From positions 1-64,000 of the forward strand of contig NZ_PQSQ01000023.1 in the NCBI RefSeq assembly GCF_002920575.1: DNA of 64,000 nt, given 5' to 3'. Source of the DNA: Streptomyces sp. Ru73. Its GTDB lineage: Bacteria > Actinomycetota > Actinomycetes > Streptomycetales > Streptomycetaceae. The notes under the pieces were generated by a model, which saw only the letters and a program-made list of their open reading frames with translations, did no database searches and was not told the origin of the DNA. This document shows positions 53,358 to 63,520 of this stretch, one piece after another; position 1 is the stretch's first letter; the number at the start of each line of letters is the position of its first letter. The position numbers were made by a program, and so were the translations under genes.

Positions 53358-54387
53358 GGAGCGTCTCCTTCCAGAAGTGGCACGCGCTGCCGCGGCCCTC
53401 GGCGACCGCGGCCAGGGCCGGGACCTCCGTACGGCAGACGTCCTGGGCCTTGGGGCAGCGCGGGTGGAAGGCGCAGCCGGCGGGGGCGTTGAGCAGGTTG
53501 GGCGGCAGGCCCTTGATCGCGTACAGCTCCTGGCCCTTCTGGTCCAGGCGCGGGATGGAGTCCAGCAGGCCGCGGGTGTACGGGTGCGCGGGGCTCTTGT
53601 ACAGCTCGCGCACGGGCGCGTCCTCGACGATGCGGCCCGCGTACATCACCGCGATCTTGTCGGCGACGTCCGCGACGACGCCCAGGTCGTGCGTGATGAG
53701 GATCAGGCCCATGTGGTACTCGCGCTGCAGCTCCGCGAGCAGGTCCATGACCTGGGCCTGGACGGTCACGTCGAGGGCCGTGGTGGGCTCGTCGGCGATG
53801 ATCAGGTCCGGCTCCAGGGCCAGCGCCATGGCGATCATGATGCGCTGGCGCATGCCGCCGGAGAACTGGTGGGGGTAGTCCCCGACGCGGTTCCTCGCCG
53901 CCGGGATCTTCACCTTGTCCATCAGCTCGATGGCCTTGGCCTTGGCGTCCTTCTTGGACAGGCCCTGGTGGACGCGGAACATCTCGCCGAGCTGGTAGCC
54001 CACGGAGAGCACCGGGTTCAGCGAGGACAGCGCGTCCTGGAAGATCATGGCGATCTTGGCGCCGCGGATCTTGCGGCGCTGCTCGCCGGACATGGTCAGC
54101 ATGTCCTCGCCGCGGAAGAGGATCTCGCCCTGCGGGATCTTCGCCGGCGGCATGTCGAGGATGCCCATGATCGCCTGCGCGGTGACGGACTTGCCGGAGC
54201 CGGACTCGCCCAGCACGGCCAGGGTCTCGCCGGCGCTGACGCTGTAGTTCACGCCGTTGACGGCCTTCACGACGCCGTCCCGGGTGTGGAACTCGACGTG
54301 CAGGTCACGGACCTGGAGCAGCGGCGAACCGGCCGCTTCCGGCGTCCGCGGCTCGGGAACGGCCGCGGTCTTCTCGGTGGTGGTCAC
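53350..54387 (-). CDS. Dipeptide/oligopeptide ABC transporter ATPase, DppD type (operon 3)
   Basis: 345 aa. Walker [21 protein letters not shown], signature SGGMRQR, Walker [13 protein letters not shown] and the CAFHPRC motif are intact. The GTG at 54387 has GGGAGG eight bases or so upstream. It is paired with the overlapping DppF-type subunit. Confidence 0.88.
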   Translation of the reverse strand: MTTTEKTAAVPEPRTPEAAGSPLLQVRDLHVEFHTRDGVVKAVNGVNYSVSAGETLAVLGESGSGKSVTAQAIMGILDMPPAKIPQGEILFRGEDMLTMSGEQRRKIRGAKIAMIFQDALSSLNPVLSVGYQLGEMFRVHQGLSKKDAKAKAIELMDKVKIPAARNRVGDYPHQFSGGMRQRIMIAMALALEPDLIIADEPTTALDVTVQAQVMDLLAELQREYHMGLILITHDLGVVADVADKIAVMYAGRIVEDAPVRELYKSPAHPYTRGLLDSIPRLDQKGQELYAIKGLPPNLLNAPAGCAFHPRCPKAQDVCRTEVPALAAVAEGRGSACHFWKETLHG

Positions 54388-54398
54388 GTACGCCTCCC

Positions 54399-55325
54399 TC
54401 AGCGCAGCTTGGGGTCGAGGGCGTCGCGCACCGCGTCGCCGAGCATGATGAACGCCAGCACCGTAAGGGACAGCGCGCCCGCCGGGTACAGCAGGGTGTG
54501 CGGGGCGTTGCGGATCTGGGTGGCGGCCTGGGAGATGTCGATGCCCCAGGAGACCGTCGGCGGCTTCAGGCCGACGCCGAGGAACGACAGGGTGGCCTCG
54601 AGCGAGATGTACGTACCGAGCGCGATGGTCGCCACGACGATGACGGGCGCGAGCGCGTTCGGGGCGATGTGCCGGAGCAGCATGCGCGGGGTGGACGCAC
54701 CGAGCGCGCGGGCCGCCTGCACGTAGTCCTGCTGCTTGGCGGTGATCACCGCGCCGCGTGCGATACGGGCGATCTGGGGCCAGCCGAGCACCGCCATCAG
54801 CAGCACGACGGTGAAGATCGAGCCGCCCTTGACGACGGACAGGAAGACGATGCCGCCGAGCAGGATCGGGATGCCGAAGAAGATGTCGCCGATCCGGGAG
54901 AGCAGCGCGTCCCACCAGCCGCCGAAGAAGCCGGCCAGCCCGCCCATGACACAGCCGATGACGGCGGCGAGCAGGGTGGTGCAGATGCCGACGGTGACGG
55001 AGGCGCGGGCGCCGTAGACGGTACGCGCGTAGACGTCGCAGCCCTGCTTGTCGAAGCCGAAGGGGTGACCGGGGGCCGCGCCCTGCGCCGACTTGGAGAC
55101 GTCGCAGGCGTACGGGCTGGTGCTCGTCATGATGCTCGGCCAGATCGAGACGACGACCAGGAAGAGGATCAGTACGGCGGAGATGTAGAAGATCGGGTTG
55201 CGGCGCAGGTCCCGCCAGGCGTCGCCCCAGAGGGAGCGGGCCTTGTCCTGCTGCTCGCCCCGCACGACCTCGGAGGCCGCTACGGCCGCCTCGGTATGGG
55301 CGCTGGGGTTCATCACTTCAGGCAT
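54399..55325 (-). CDS. Peptide ABC transporter permease, DppC type (operon 3)
   Basis: 308 aa. Six membrane helices with the EAA loop VQAARALGASTPRMLLRHI. The extracytoplasmic region has Cys in SPYACDVSK and FDKQGCDVYAR where the operon 2 protein reads YRADLSK and TQGRDVYAR; the second replaces a normally conserved Arg. The two cysteines could form a disulfide. It overlaps the DppB gene by 8 bases. Confidence 0.88.
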   Translation of the reverse strand: MPEVMNPSAHTEAAVAASEVVRGEQQDKARSLWGDAWRDLRRNPIFYISAVLILFLVVVSIWPSIMTSTSPYACDVSKSAQGAAPGHPFGFDKQGCDVYARTVYGARASVTVGICTTLLAAVIGCVMGGLAGFFGGWWDALLSRIGDIFFGIPILLGGIVFLSVVKGGSIFTVVLLMAVLGWPQIARIARGAVITAKQQDYVQAARALGASTPRMLLRHIAPNALAPVIVVATIALGTYISLEATLSFLGVGLKPPTVSWGIDISQAATQIRNAPHTLLYPAGALSLTVLAFIMLGDAVRDALDPKLR

Positions 55326-56241
55326 ACCGGATCCTCGGGTCCAGGACCGCGTAGAGCAGGTCGACGAGCAGGTTGGCGGCGAGGAAGACGACCACGAGCA
55401 CGGTGACGAAGCCGACGACCGTCGGCGCGTTCTGCCGCAGGATGCCCTGGTAGAGCTGGTAGCCGACGCCCTGGAGGTTGAAGATCCGCTCGGTGACGAT
55501 GGCGCCGGCCATCAGGCCGCCGATGTCGGTGCCGAGGAAGGTGACGACCGGGATGAGGGAGTTGCGCAGCAGGTGCACGCCGACCACCCGGCGGCGGGGC
55601 AGGCCCTTGGCCGTGGCGGTGCGGATGTAGTCGGAGCGGATGTTCTCCGCGATGGAGGTGCGGGTCAGCCGGGCCACGTAGGCCAGCGAGACGCCGGCCA
55701 GGACGATGCCGGGCAGGACCAGCTCGGAGAACTTGACCTCGGCGGAGACCGAGGGCGAGGCGAGGCCCCACTTCACGCCGACGAAGTACTGCAGCAGGTA
55801 GCCGGTGACGAACGTCGGGATCGAGATGACGATCAGGGTGAGGACCAGCACGCCGGTGTCGATCAGACGGCCGCGGCGCATGCCGGCGACGACGCCGAGC
55901 CCGACGCCCACGACCAGCTCGATGACGAAGGCGACCAGGGTGAGCTGGATGGTGTTCGGGAACGCGTCCCCCATCAGCTCGATGACCGGCCGCCCGTTGA
56001 AGGCGGTGCCGAAGTCACCCTGGAAGATGCCCGCCATGTACTGCAGGTACTGGCTCCACAGCGGGTCGTTCAGGTGCAGGGACTCCCGGATCTGGGCGGC
56101 GGTGGCCGGGTCGGGGGTCCGGTCTCCGAACATGGCCGCGACGGGGTCGCCGAGCGCGTAGACCATGACGAAGATCAGGAAAGTGGTGCCGACGAAGACA
56201 GGCACCATCTGGAGCAGTCGTCGCACGACGTAGCGCCCCAT
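55318..56241 (-). CDS. Peptide ABC transporter permease, DppB type (operon 3)
   Basis: 307 aa, six membrane helices, MGRYVVRRLLQMVPVFVGTT. The EAA loop is RSDYIRTATAKGLPRRRVV. Unlike in operon 2, it is separated from the binding-protein gene by 140 bases that hold a strong hairpin, so the permease genes are probably expressed at a lower level than the binding protein. Confidence 0.88.
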   Translation of the reverse strand: MGRYVVRRLLQMVPVFVGTTFLIFVMVYALGDPVAAMFGDRTPDPATAAQIRESLHLNDPLWSQYLQYMAGIFQGDFGTAFNGRPVIELMGDAFPNTIQLTLVAFVIELVVGVGLGVVAGMRRGRLIDTGVLVLTLIVISIPTFVTGYLLQYFVGVKWGLASPSVSAEVKFSELVLPGIVLAGVSLAYVARLTRTSIAENIRSDYIRTATAKGLPRRRVVGVHLLRNSLIPVVTFLGTDIGGLMAGAIVTERIFNLQGVGYQLYQGILRQNAPTVVGFVTVLVVVFLAANLLVDLLYAVLDPRIRYA

Positions 56242-56280
56242 GTGTCCTCCAGAAATGCGCCGACGCGGGCGCAGCCGGCC

Positions 56281-56311
56281 GCCCGCGGTCCTCCGTGGAA
56301 GGACCGCGGGC
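56281..56311 (-). terminator. Intra-operon hairpin between binding protein and permeases
   Basis: GCCCGCGGTCC and GGACCGCGGGC form a perfect 11-12-bp stem, 70 bases past the binding-protein stop. It may attenuate transcription or protect the upstream message end, giving excess binding protein. Confidence 0.7.
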
Positions 56312-56381
56312 CCCGGCTGCCCCCTGCCGCCGTGAGCGGTTGGATTGCTGGGCCCCGCTCAGGGGCTCATGCGTCGGACGG

Positions 56382-58010
56382 TCAGCCCTTGACCTTGATG
56401 TCGGAGAAGACCGGCACGCTGAAGGGGTCGAGGGTCACGTCGGAGACGTTCTGGGACCAGCCGGCGACGCCGTTCTGGTACCAGAGCGGGATGGCGACCA
56501 TGTCGTCCAGGACCAGCTTCTCGGCGTCCTGGTAGGTCTTGGTGGCCTTCTTGATGTCGGGCTCGGCCGCGGCCTTCTTCAGCAGGCCGTCGAACTCCTT
56601 GCTGCTCCAGTGCGTGTCGTTGGAGGAGGCACCGGTGGCGTACAGCGGGGTCAGGAAGTTCTCGATCTGCGGGTAGTCCATCTGCCAGCCGGCGCGGAAG
56701 CCGCTGGTCATCTCGCCCTTGGTGATCTGGGTGCGGAAGTCCGCGAAGGTGCCCACGGGGTTGCCGACGCACGCCTTGTCGTCGCCCAGCACCTTGTTGA
56801 CGCTGTTGCAGACCGCGTCCACCCACTCCTTGTGGGAGTCCTTGTCCGCGTTGTAGCTGATGGTCATCTTCCCGCCGGGGAGGCCGCCGCCCTCCTTGAT
56901 GAGCTTCTTGGCCTCGGTCGGGTTGTAGGTGCAGGCGTCGCCGCAGATGTCCTTGGAGTAGCCGTTGGCGTCACCGAGCACCGGGGAGGTGAGGTCGGTC
57001 GCCGGCGTGCGGGTGCCGTGGTAGATCTTCTCGGTGATCGTCTTGCGGTCGATCGCCATGGAGATGCCCTTGCGGACCTTCTCCATCCCCTTCTTGCTCC
57101 ACGCGCCCTTGTCCAGCGGGAAGCTGACGGTCTGGATGATGCCGGCCGGCTGCGAGACGTAGTTGCCCTGCAGGTCGGTCTTGGCGTTCTTGATCTGCTC
57201 GGCGGGCAGGCTGTCCAGCACGTCGAGGTTGCCGGCCTGCAGGTCGGAGTACGCGGTGTTGGAGTCCGTGTAGACCTTCAGCAGGACGCCCTTGTTCTTC
57301 GGCTTCGAGGTGCCCTTGTACTCCGGGTTCGGCACGAGCTTCATCTGCGAGCCCTTGGAGTACGACTCGACCTTGTACGGGCCGTTGCCGATGGGCTTGT
57401 CGAGGTAGCCCTTGTGGTCGGTGAAGAACTTCTTCGGCAGCGGCGCGAACGCCTTGTAGCCCAGGCGCGTCGGCCAGGTCGACATCTTCTGGGTCAGCTT
57501 GACCGTGAAGGTGTGGTCGTCGACGACCTTCAGGCCGGAGAGGGTCTTGGCGGTCGGCTCGCCCTTGGCCGGCGCGACCTTGTCGTAGCCCTCGATGTCG
57601 GAGAAGAAGTAGCTGTTCTTCTGCTGGTTGGTGGCCAGCGCGCCGTAGTTCCAGGCGTCGACGAAGGACTGGGCGGTGACCGGCGAACCGTCGGAGAACT
57701 TCAGGCCCTTCTTCACCTTGATGGTGAAGGTCTGCTGATCCTTGGTGTCGATGGACTGCGCGGCCTCGTTCTTGGCCTCGCCGGTCTTCGGGTCGTAGCT
57801 CTTCAGGTTGCTGAAGATCATGTCGAGGACCTTGCCGCCCTGCACCTCAGTGGTGTTGGCCGGCTCCAGCGGGTTCTGCGGGTCGCCCCAGGCGGCGCGT
57901 ACGACGCCGGCCTCGGATCCCGCACTGTCGCCGCTCCCCCCGCACGCCGTCGCACCGAGGGCGATGGCTATGGCTCCTGCGACCCAAGTGGCGCTTCTGG
58001 CACCGCGCAT
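56382..58010 (-). CDS. Peptide-binding lipoprotein (operon 3)
   Basis: 542-aa family-5 solute-binding lipoprotein. Lipobox LGATAC gives acylated Cys23. WGDPQNPLEPANTTEVQGGK and CGDACTYNP match the operon 2 protein closely, and both have exactly 542 residues, so the two genes are recent or well-conserved duplicates. Changes concentrate in surface and ligand-facing parts, suggesting different peptides. GAGGAGGCAGTCCC precedes the ATG at 58010. Confidence 0.88.
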   Translation of the reverse strand: MRGARSATWVAGAIAIALGATACGGSGDSAGSEAGVVRAAWGDPQNPLEPANTTEVQGGKVLDMIFSNLKSYDPKTGEAKNEAAQSIDTKDQQTFTIKVKKGLKFSDGSPVTAQSFVDAWNYGALATNQQKNSYFFSDIEGYDKVAPAKGEPTAKTLSGLKVVDDHTFTVKLTQKMSTWPTRLGYKAFAPLPKKFFTDHKGYLDKPIGNGPYKVESYSKGSQMKLVPNPEYKGTSKPKNKGVLLKVYTDSNTAYSDLQAGNLDVLDSLPAEQIKNAKTDLQGNYVSQPAGIIQTVSFPLDKGAWSKKGMEKVRKGISMAIDRKTITEKIYHGTRTPATDLTSPVLGDANGYSKDICGDACTYNPTEAKKLIKEGGGLPGGKMTISYNADKDSHKEWVDAVCNSVNKVLGDDKACVGNPVGTFADFRTQITKGEMTSGFRAGWQMDYPQIENFLTPLYATGASSNDTHWSSKEFDGLLKKAAAEPDIKKATKTYQDAEKLVLDDMVAIPLWYQNGVAGWSQNVSDVTLDPFSVPVFSDIKVKG

Positions 58011-58400
58011 GGGACTGCCTCCTCATGAGTCCATTCTTGACATGGAAAGGAGCCGGTCATCCGCTGACACCCCTGACAGCGCACGACCAGCCCCCGATGC
58101 TCGTGAGTCGGCGCCTTTCACAGCGCGTGACCCATTGACCCGAGCTCAATAGCCCCCATCCTCAGTCACGTTCGCCCCATAAGCCACGAGTTACTGGTTA
58201 CTTTTTGGTCACATCGCGGAGAGCCCCGTTCGGAATCCGGACAAACCAATCCATCCAGACGGGCAGGAATCGGACTCCCCGCCGGGCGGCGGTCGCCTTC
58301 CGTCCATCTGCCGGACGCCCGGCGGGGGTGGGGCACGACTCGCGGCGTCTTGACGGTGTGCGTGACATACGGTAAGCGCGCCGTCGCAGAGGCGGAGGCA
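58011..58400 (-). promoter_or_regulatory. Upstream region of operon 3 with GTNAC boxes
   Basis: No gene is seen here. Three related pentamers occur on the minus strand: GTGAC (58208-58212), GTAAC (58197-58201) and GTAAC (58190-58194); the first two are separated by exactly six bases, the spacing of a GlnR box (GTNAC-n6-GNAAC). They lie about 180-200 bases before the operon 3 start. The long open frames across 58198-58587 lack coding character. Confidence 0.35.
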
Positions 58401-58407
58401 TACGGAA

Positions 58408-58440
58408 GCGCCCCGCCGGACGGGAAGTCCGGCGGGGCGC
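58408..58440 (-). terminator. Terminator of typA
   Basis: GCGCCCCGCCGGAC and GTCCGGCGGGGCGC form a perfect 14-bp stem with a 5-base loop, 50 bases past the typA stop. A second GGGGCCC/GGGGCCCC inverted repeat lies between. Confidence 0.85.
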
Positions 58441-58490
58441 CTGGGTCGCTCCGCTGTCACCCGGGGCCCTCAACCGGGGCCCCGCGGGCG

Positions 58491-60398
58491 TCAGTTGTGC
58501 TTGGCGCGCGAGGCGGCGCGGGCGCGCTCGCGGGCGTCCAGGTTCACCTTGCGGATGCGGACCGCCTCCGGGGTCACCTCGACGCACTCGTCGTCGCGGC
58601 AGAACTCCAGCGACTGCTCCAGGGAGAGCTTGCGCGGCGGGACGATCGACTCGGCGACATCGGCCGTCGAGGACCGCATGTTCGTGAGCTTCTTCTCCTT
58701 GGTGATGTTGACGTCCATGTCGTCGGAGCGGCTGTTCTCGCCGACGATCATGCCCTCGTACACCTCGGTGCCCGGCTCCACGAAGAGCACGCCGCGCTCC
58801 TGGAGGTTGGTCATCGCGAACGCGGTGACCGCGCCGGCGCGGTCGGCGACCAGCGAACCGTTGTTACGGGTCTGCAGGGTGCCGAACCACGGCTCGTGGC
58901 CCTCGTGGATGGAGTGCGCGATGCCCGTACCGCGGGTGTTGGTCAGGAACTCCGTACGGAAGCCGATCAGGCCGCGGGACGGCACGACGAACTCCATGCG
59001 GACCCAGCCGGAGCCGTGGTTGGACATGTTGTCCATCCGGCCCTTGCGGGTGCCCATGAGCTGCGTGACCGCGCCCATGTGCTCCTCGGGCACGTCGATG
59101 GTCATGCGCTCGACCGGCTCGTAGACCTTGCCGTCGACCTCCTTGGTGACCACCTGCGGCTTGCCGATGGTCATCTCGAAGCCCTCGCGGCGCATCTGCT
59201 CGACCAGGATGGCCAGCGCCAGCTCACCGCGGCCCTGCACCTCCCAGGCGTCGGGGCGCTCGGTGTCCAGCACGCGCAGCGAGACGTTACCGATCAGCTC
59301 GCGGTCCAGCCGGTCCTTGACCTGGCGCGCGGTGACCTTGCGGTCCTTGACCGCGGTCTTGGCGTCCGCGCCCTTGCCGGTGCCGCCGCGGCCGACCAGC
59401 GGCGAGGTGTTCGTGCCGATGGTCATCGAGATCGCGGGCTCGTCGACCGTGATCAGCGGCAGCGCGACCGGGTTCTCCGGGTCGGCCAGCGTCTCGCCGA
59501 TCATGATGTCGGGGATGCCGGCGACCGCGCAGATGTCGCCCGGGCCCGCCTTCTCGGCCGGCTTGCGGGTGAGCGCCTCGGTCATCAGCAGCTCGGTGAT
59601 GCGGACGTTCTGGATCGTGCCGTCGCGCTTGATCCAGGCGACGGTCTGGCCCTTCTTCAGCTCGCCCTGCTCGACGCGGAGCAGCGCGATACGGCCGAGG
59701 AAGTTGTCCGCGTCGAGGTTGGTGACGTGCGCCTGGAGCGGGGCCTCGGCGTCGTACTCGGGGGCCGGGGCGGTCTCCAGCAGCGTGGTGAAGAACGGCT
59801 CGAGGTTGTCGCTGTCGGCCGGGACGGTGCCGTCCTCCGGCTTGGTCAGCGAGGCGACGCCGTCACGGGCGCAGGCGTAGACGATCGGGAACTCGATCTG
59901 GTCCTCGTCCGCGTCCAGGTCGAGGAAGAGGTCGTAGGTCTCGTCGACGACCTCGGCGATCCGCGAGTCGGGCCGGTCGGTCTTGTTGATGCAGAGGATG
60001 ACCGGCATCTTCGCGGCCAGCGCCTTGCGCAGCACGAAGCGGGTCTGCGGCAGCGGCCCCTCGGAGGCGTCGACCAGCAGCACGACCGCGTCGACCATCG
60101 ACAGGCCGCGCTCGACCTCACCGCCGAAGTCGGCGTGGCCGGGGGTGTCGATGATGTTGATCGTGATCGGGTCCCCGCCGTCCTTGGGGTGATACTTCAC
60201 CGCCGTGTTCTTGGCGAGGATCGTGATGCCCTTCTCACGCTCCAGGTCATTGGAGTCCATCATGCGCTCGTCGAGGTTCTCGGCGGCGTGCGCGGCGAAG
60301 GCTCCGGCCTGCTTGAGCATGGCGTCGACAAGGGTGGTCTTGCCGTGGTCGACGTGGGCGACGATGGCGACGTTACGGATGTCGTGGCGCGTGGGCAC
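58491..60398 (-). CDS. typA: Translational GTPase TypA/BipA
   Basis: 635 aa. G1 AHVDHGKTT (residues 14-22), G2-region [12 protein letters not shown]3 DTPGHADFG and G4 NKTD are intact, followed by the EF-G-like domains and the TypA C-terminal domain ([19 protein letters not shown]). It is a ribosome-associated GTPase that helps assembly and stress translation. The GTG at 60398 has GGGAGAAG upstream and gives the usual family length. The stop is followed by a strong terminator. Confidence 0.95.
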   Translation of the reverse strand: MPTRHDIRNVAIVAHVDHGKTTLVDAMLKQAGAFAAHAAENLDERMMDSNDLEREKGITILAKNTAVKYHPKDGGDPITINIIDTPGHADFGGEVERGLSMVDAVVLLVDASEGPLPQTRFVLRKALAAKMPVILCINKTDRPDSRIAEVVDETYDLFLDLDADEDQIEFPIVYACARDGVASLTKPEDGTVPADSDNLEPFFTTLLETAPAPEYDAEAPLQAHVTNLDADNFLGRIALLRVEQGELKKGQTVAWIKRDGTIQNVRITELLMTEALTRKPAEKAGPGDICAVAGIPDIMIGETLADPENPVALPLITVDEPAISMTIGTNTSPLVGRGGTGKGADAKTAVKDRKVTARQVKDRLDRELIGNVSLRVLDTERPDAWEVQGRGELALAILVEQMRREGFEMTIGKPQVVTKEVDGKVYEPVERMTIDVPEEHMGAVTQLMGTRKGRMDNMSNHGSGWVRMEFVVPSRGLIGFRTEFLTNTRGTGIAHSIHEGHEPWFGTLQTRNNGSLVADRAGAVTAFAMTNLQERGVLFVEPGTEVYEGMIVGENSRSDDMDVNITKEKKLTNMRSSTADVAESIVPPRKLSLEQSLEFCRDDECVEVTPEAVRIRKVNLDARERARAASRAKHN

Positions 60399-60496
60399 TT
60401 GCGGCGCTTCTCCCGGAATTGTGGTTGACGGCGCGTACGGTCCGGCACGCGCGCCCGCCGGGCATGCAGACGCCACGGCCTGATCCCCATGGTACG

Positions 60497-60526
60497 GGGC
60501 TGGCGCGGCATCGGCCGCCCCAGCCC
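60497..60526 (-). terminator. Hairpin terminator after the LpqW-like gene
   Basis: GGGCTGG pairs with CCAGCCC and GGC with GCC around ATCG. It lies between the LpqW-like stop and the typA start, which are on the same strand. Confidence 0.55.
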
Positions 60527-60547
60527 GTTCGCACCCGCGCTGACCTG

Positions 60548-63214
60548 CTACTTCTTGTAACCGATGTCCTGATAACGGGGCGTCGCGAAGCCAAAAGCAC
60601 CCACATTGGCGAGGTCGGCCCTGGTCGCCACGAGCTGTGGCTGGCGGTACAGCGGAATCGATCCGGCGGCCGCCCAGATCCGCTGGTCGGCCTGGGCGAC
60701 CAGCTCGCGTGCCGCGTCCGGGTCCAGCTCGGCCGACGCCTGGTCGAAGAGCTGGTCGATCCGGTCGGTGCCGACCCGGGTGTAGTTCTGCTCGACGGTC
60801 AGCGAGCCGTCGGCGGCGGGCCGGGGCTTGGCGTAGATGGGCTTGGCGTCGGTGGCGGGGTAGGCGCTGCCGGGCCAGGAGTAGAGCGCCAGGTCGTAGT
60901 CGCCGGACGCGATGTGGTCCTCGAAGTAGCTCTTGTCGGACACCTTCTGGACGGTCGTCCGTACGCCGATCTTCGCCAGCATGCCCGAGATCCGGTCGGC
61001 GACCGTACGCAGCTGAGCGGTGCCGGGGCCGTCGGGGAGGACGAAGCGCAGCATGAGCGGGCGGCCGTTCTTCTTCACGAAGACGGCGCTCGGGCCGGCC
61101 GCCGCGTCGCCGTCGCGCCCGGGCGCGTGCCGGCCGTGCTCGGCGGCCTTGCCGTCCTTGTCACCGGCGCCCCTGCCGTCGTCCTCGCCGGGGGCGGCCA
61201 TCCCGGCCCGGACGGCCCGGTCGTCGGCGGGCGCCGCAGCGGCCCGTGCCGCCTGGGCCCGCTCCCGGTCGGCATGGTCAGCGGCGGCCGCGAGGCGGTT
61301 CCGCTCGGCGGCGGCCGCTGCCTCGCGGGCCTGGGCCGCGCTGAGCGGGCCGGCCGGGCCGGTGCCAGCGACGTCCCGTCCGGCGCCCGGCTTGGTGTCG
61401 TCCCAGCCGGCGGCGAGCGCGGTGGTCTGCCGCTGAGCGGCTTCCGTGAGGACGTCGGCCTCGTCCCAGGCGTCCGCTGCCCGGCCGCTCGCCCGCTCGT
61501 ACGCGGCGTACGCGGCCGACCGGGTGTCGCCGAGCGCGCGGTGCCGCGCCGAGCGGGCCGCCGCGTCGTACAGCGCCGCGCTCTGCCGCAGCAGGGCGGC
61601 GCGCTGGACGCCCGCCGAACCGGCGCCGGTCAGCGCGGAGAGGGTCACGGGGCGGCCGCCCGCGGCCCGGTGGTCGGCGCCGGGGCGGGCGGGCCCGCCG
61701 TGCGGCTGCCCGGCGGGCGCCCGGCCGTCCTCGTGCGCCCGGCCCTGCCCGTTCTCGTCGTCGGTGCCGCCGGCGTCCGCGTCGGTGCGGCCCCGGTCCT
61801 CCTTGTGCTCGCCGGGCTGCGCGTCGGTCTTCTGCTCGGCGCCGCCCTGCGGCATCCGCCAGCCCGCGTCGGCCAGCAGGGCCTGCGCGGCCTCGGTGTC
61901 CTGGCCGCCCAGCGCGCCGCTGTTGTCGCGGTAACCGGGCTGCCCGGCCAGCAGCAGATGGCTGCCGACCGGCGCAGCGGGCAGCCGGAGCGGGCCCAGC
62001 ACCTCCTTGGCCAGCGCGGTGCGGTCGATGGCGCGGGCCACGGCGCGGCGGACCCGTTCGTCGGTGAGCGGGCCGGTGCTGCCGTTGAGGGCGAGCTGGG
62101 TGAAGGAGGGCGAGAGGGCGCGGTGGACGGTGTAGTCGCGCAGGTGTGCCTGGCGCGCGGCGGCGGCAGCGGCCTCGGCGCGGCGCTTCTTCTCGGCCGT
62201 GCGCTCGGCCTCCGTGCCGCGGGCCTGTGCCTGGTGGCGCAGCGCGTCGGCGGAGACGGCGCCGCGGGGCGCGTCGTCGCCGACGGCGGCCTGCTGGTTC
62301 TCGCCCCGCGCCGTGGTGATCTCCTTGGCCGTGCCGCGGTCGACGTCCGCGACGTCGATCCGGCCCTTGGCGAGCGCCGCGGCCCGCTTCGCCACGGGCA
62401 GTTCGGTGAGCACGATCTTCTTCAGCCGGGCCCGGCCGCCCCACCACTTGCTGTTCCGTACGAGGGTGAGGGTGTCCTTGCGGCCGGCCTTCGCCTGGAC
62501 GCGGAAGGGCCCGGCGGACGGCGTGAGCTTCGTCCGCGCGCCGTCGTTGAACGCCGCCGGGCTGCCCATGACGCTCTTCGGGTACAGCGGCGTGAAGAGC
62601 GACTGCCAGTCGGCGTACGGCCGGGCGAAGACCACCTTCACCTGGCCCGGTTCCTTGCCCGCCGTGACCTTCTCGATCCGGTCGTAGCCGGCGTTGCGTG
62701 CCGTCCAGTACGCGGCGTTCTTGCCGCGCAGCGCCTTCCACTGGGCGGCGAAGTCGGCGGCGGAGATCCGCCGGCCGTCGCTCCAGCGCGCCTCGGGGTT
62801 CAGGGTGTACGTGACGACCTGCTTCGGCTCGCGCGCGGTGACCTCGGCGGCCTTCAGGTAGTCGGCGTTGCGCTGCGGCACGCCGTCGGCGTTCAGGGTG
62901 AACAGCGCCGGGAGGACGGCACCGGCGACGGTGTCCGTGCTCTCGCCGGCGTCCGCCTGGAAGGCGTTGAAGGTGCCCGGCAGCTCGTCGACGGCCCACC
63001 GGACCGTGCCCCCGTCGCGCAGCGTCGCCGCGGCGGCCGGCCCGATGTCCTGGCTGCCGGCCCCGGCGGCCGGCGCCTCGTCGTCCCCGCCGCACCCGGC
63101 CAGCAGGGGCAGCGGGAGCAGCGCGCCCGCCGTGAGGAGTGCGACCCGGCGGCGCCCGCGGGCCGCCGTCCGCCCACCGCCGGCGCTCCGCGGTCGTCCG
63201 ACGTCGTCGGTCAT
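60548..63214 (-). CDS. LpqW-like family-5 solute-binding lipoprotein with long insertion
   Basis: 888 aa. The signal peptide ends in the lipobox LLAGC near residue 41, then the SBP-family-5 fold begins (GGTVRWAVDELPGTFNAFQ). The place next to typA equals M. tuberculosis lpqW (Rv1166), which tunes lipomannan/LAM synthesis; a transport role is also possible because no permease genes are adjacent. Residues ~455-715 (about 61070-61850) are a charged, Ala/Asp/Gly/Arg-rich low-complexity insertion that makes it far longer than usual family members. GGAGG lies 8 bases before the ATG. Confidence 0.8.
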   Translation of the reverse strand: MTDDVGRPRSAGGGRTAARGRRRVALLTAGALLPLPLLAGCGGDDEAPAAGAGSQDIGPAAAATLRDGGTVRWAVDELPGTFNAFQADAGESTDTVAGAVLPALFTLNADGVPQRNADYLKAAEVTAREPKQVVTYTLNPEARWSDGRRISAADFAAQWKALRGKNAAYWTARNAGYDRIEKVTAGKEPGQVKVVFARPYADWQSLFTPLYPKSVMGSPAAFNDGARTKLTPSAGPFRVQAKAGRKDTLTLVRNSKWWGGRARLKKIVLTELPVAKRAAALAKGRIDVADVDRGTAKEITTARGENQQAAVGDDAPRGAVSADALRHQAQARGTEAERTAEKKRRAEAAAAAARQAHLRDYTVHRALSPSFTQLALNGSTGPLTDERVRRAVARAIDRTALAKEVLGPLRLPAAPVGSHLLLAGQPGYRDNSGALGGQDTEAAQALLADAGWRMPQGGAEQKTDAQPGEHKEDRGRTDADAGGTDDENGQGRAHEDGRAPAGQPHGGPARPGADHRAAGGRPVTLSALTGAGSAGVQRAALLRQSAALYDAAARSARHRALGDTRSAAYAAYERASGRAADAWDEADVLTEAAQRQTTALAAGWDDTKPGAGRDVAGTGPAGPLSAAQAREAAAAAERNRLAAAADHADRERAQAARAAAAPADDRAVRAGMAAPGEDDGRGAGDKDGKAAEHGRHAPGRDGDAAAGPSAVFVKKNGRPLMLRFVLPDGPGTAQLRTVADRISGMLAKIGVRTTVQKVSDKSYFEDHIASGDYDLALYSWPGSAYPATDAKPIYAKPRPAADGSLTVEQNYTRVGTDRIDQLFDQASAELDPDAARELVAQADQRIWAAAGSIPLYRQPQLVATRADLANVGAFGFATPRYQDIGYKK

Positions 63215-63520
63215 CACTGTTACCTCCGGGCTCACCCGTGCGGCCGCCGCCGCTGATCACATTCGGCCGACTTTGCGGCTCATCACACCTATGGCCCGTC
63301 CACTGAAAGCGACCTCGTGGGGCCCGGGGCCGCGACACGACGGGCGCCCTTCCCAAGGCCACCCGGTCGGCCCAACGGAGCGCGGGCCGACCGGCGGCGC
63401 TCCCCTATGCGCCATCGTGACCCGCAAAACGGCCCGATCCCTTCCCAACCGCGACTGTGACGCGCGACACTCTCAGGCGCATGAGATTGCCGACCGCACC
63501 CTCGGAAGTGAGGGCTCGTC
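63215..63520. promoter_or_regulatory. Divergent promoter region
   Basis: 306 bases between the LpqW-like gene (-) and a small gene (+). CGGTCGGCCC and GGGCCGACCG (63364-63393) form a 10-bp hairpin of unknown role. No gene is seen. Confidence 0.4.

Noticed and set aside
50454..53492. A 1,012-codon open frame on the plus strand opposite operons 2 and 3
   Set aside because: Antisense to well-supported transporter genes; such long mirror frames are normal in high-GC DNA and the peptide is low-complexity.
58198..58587. Open frames on the minus strand between typA and operon 3
   Set aside because: Arg/Pro-rich, no family resemblance, no ribosome binding site, and overlap with the typA terminator.
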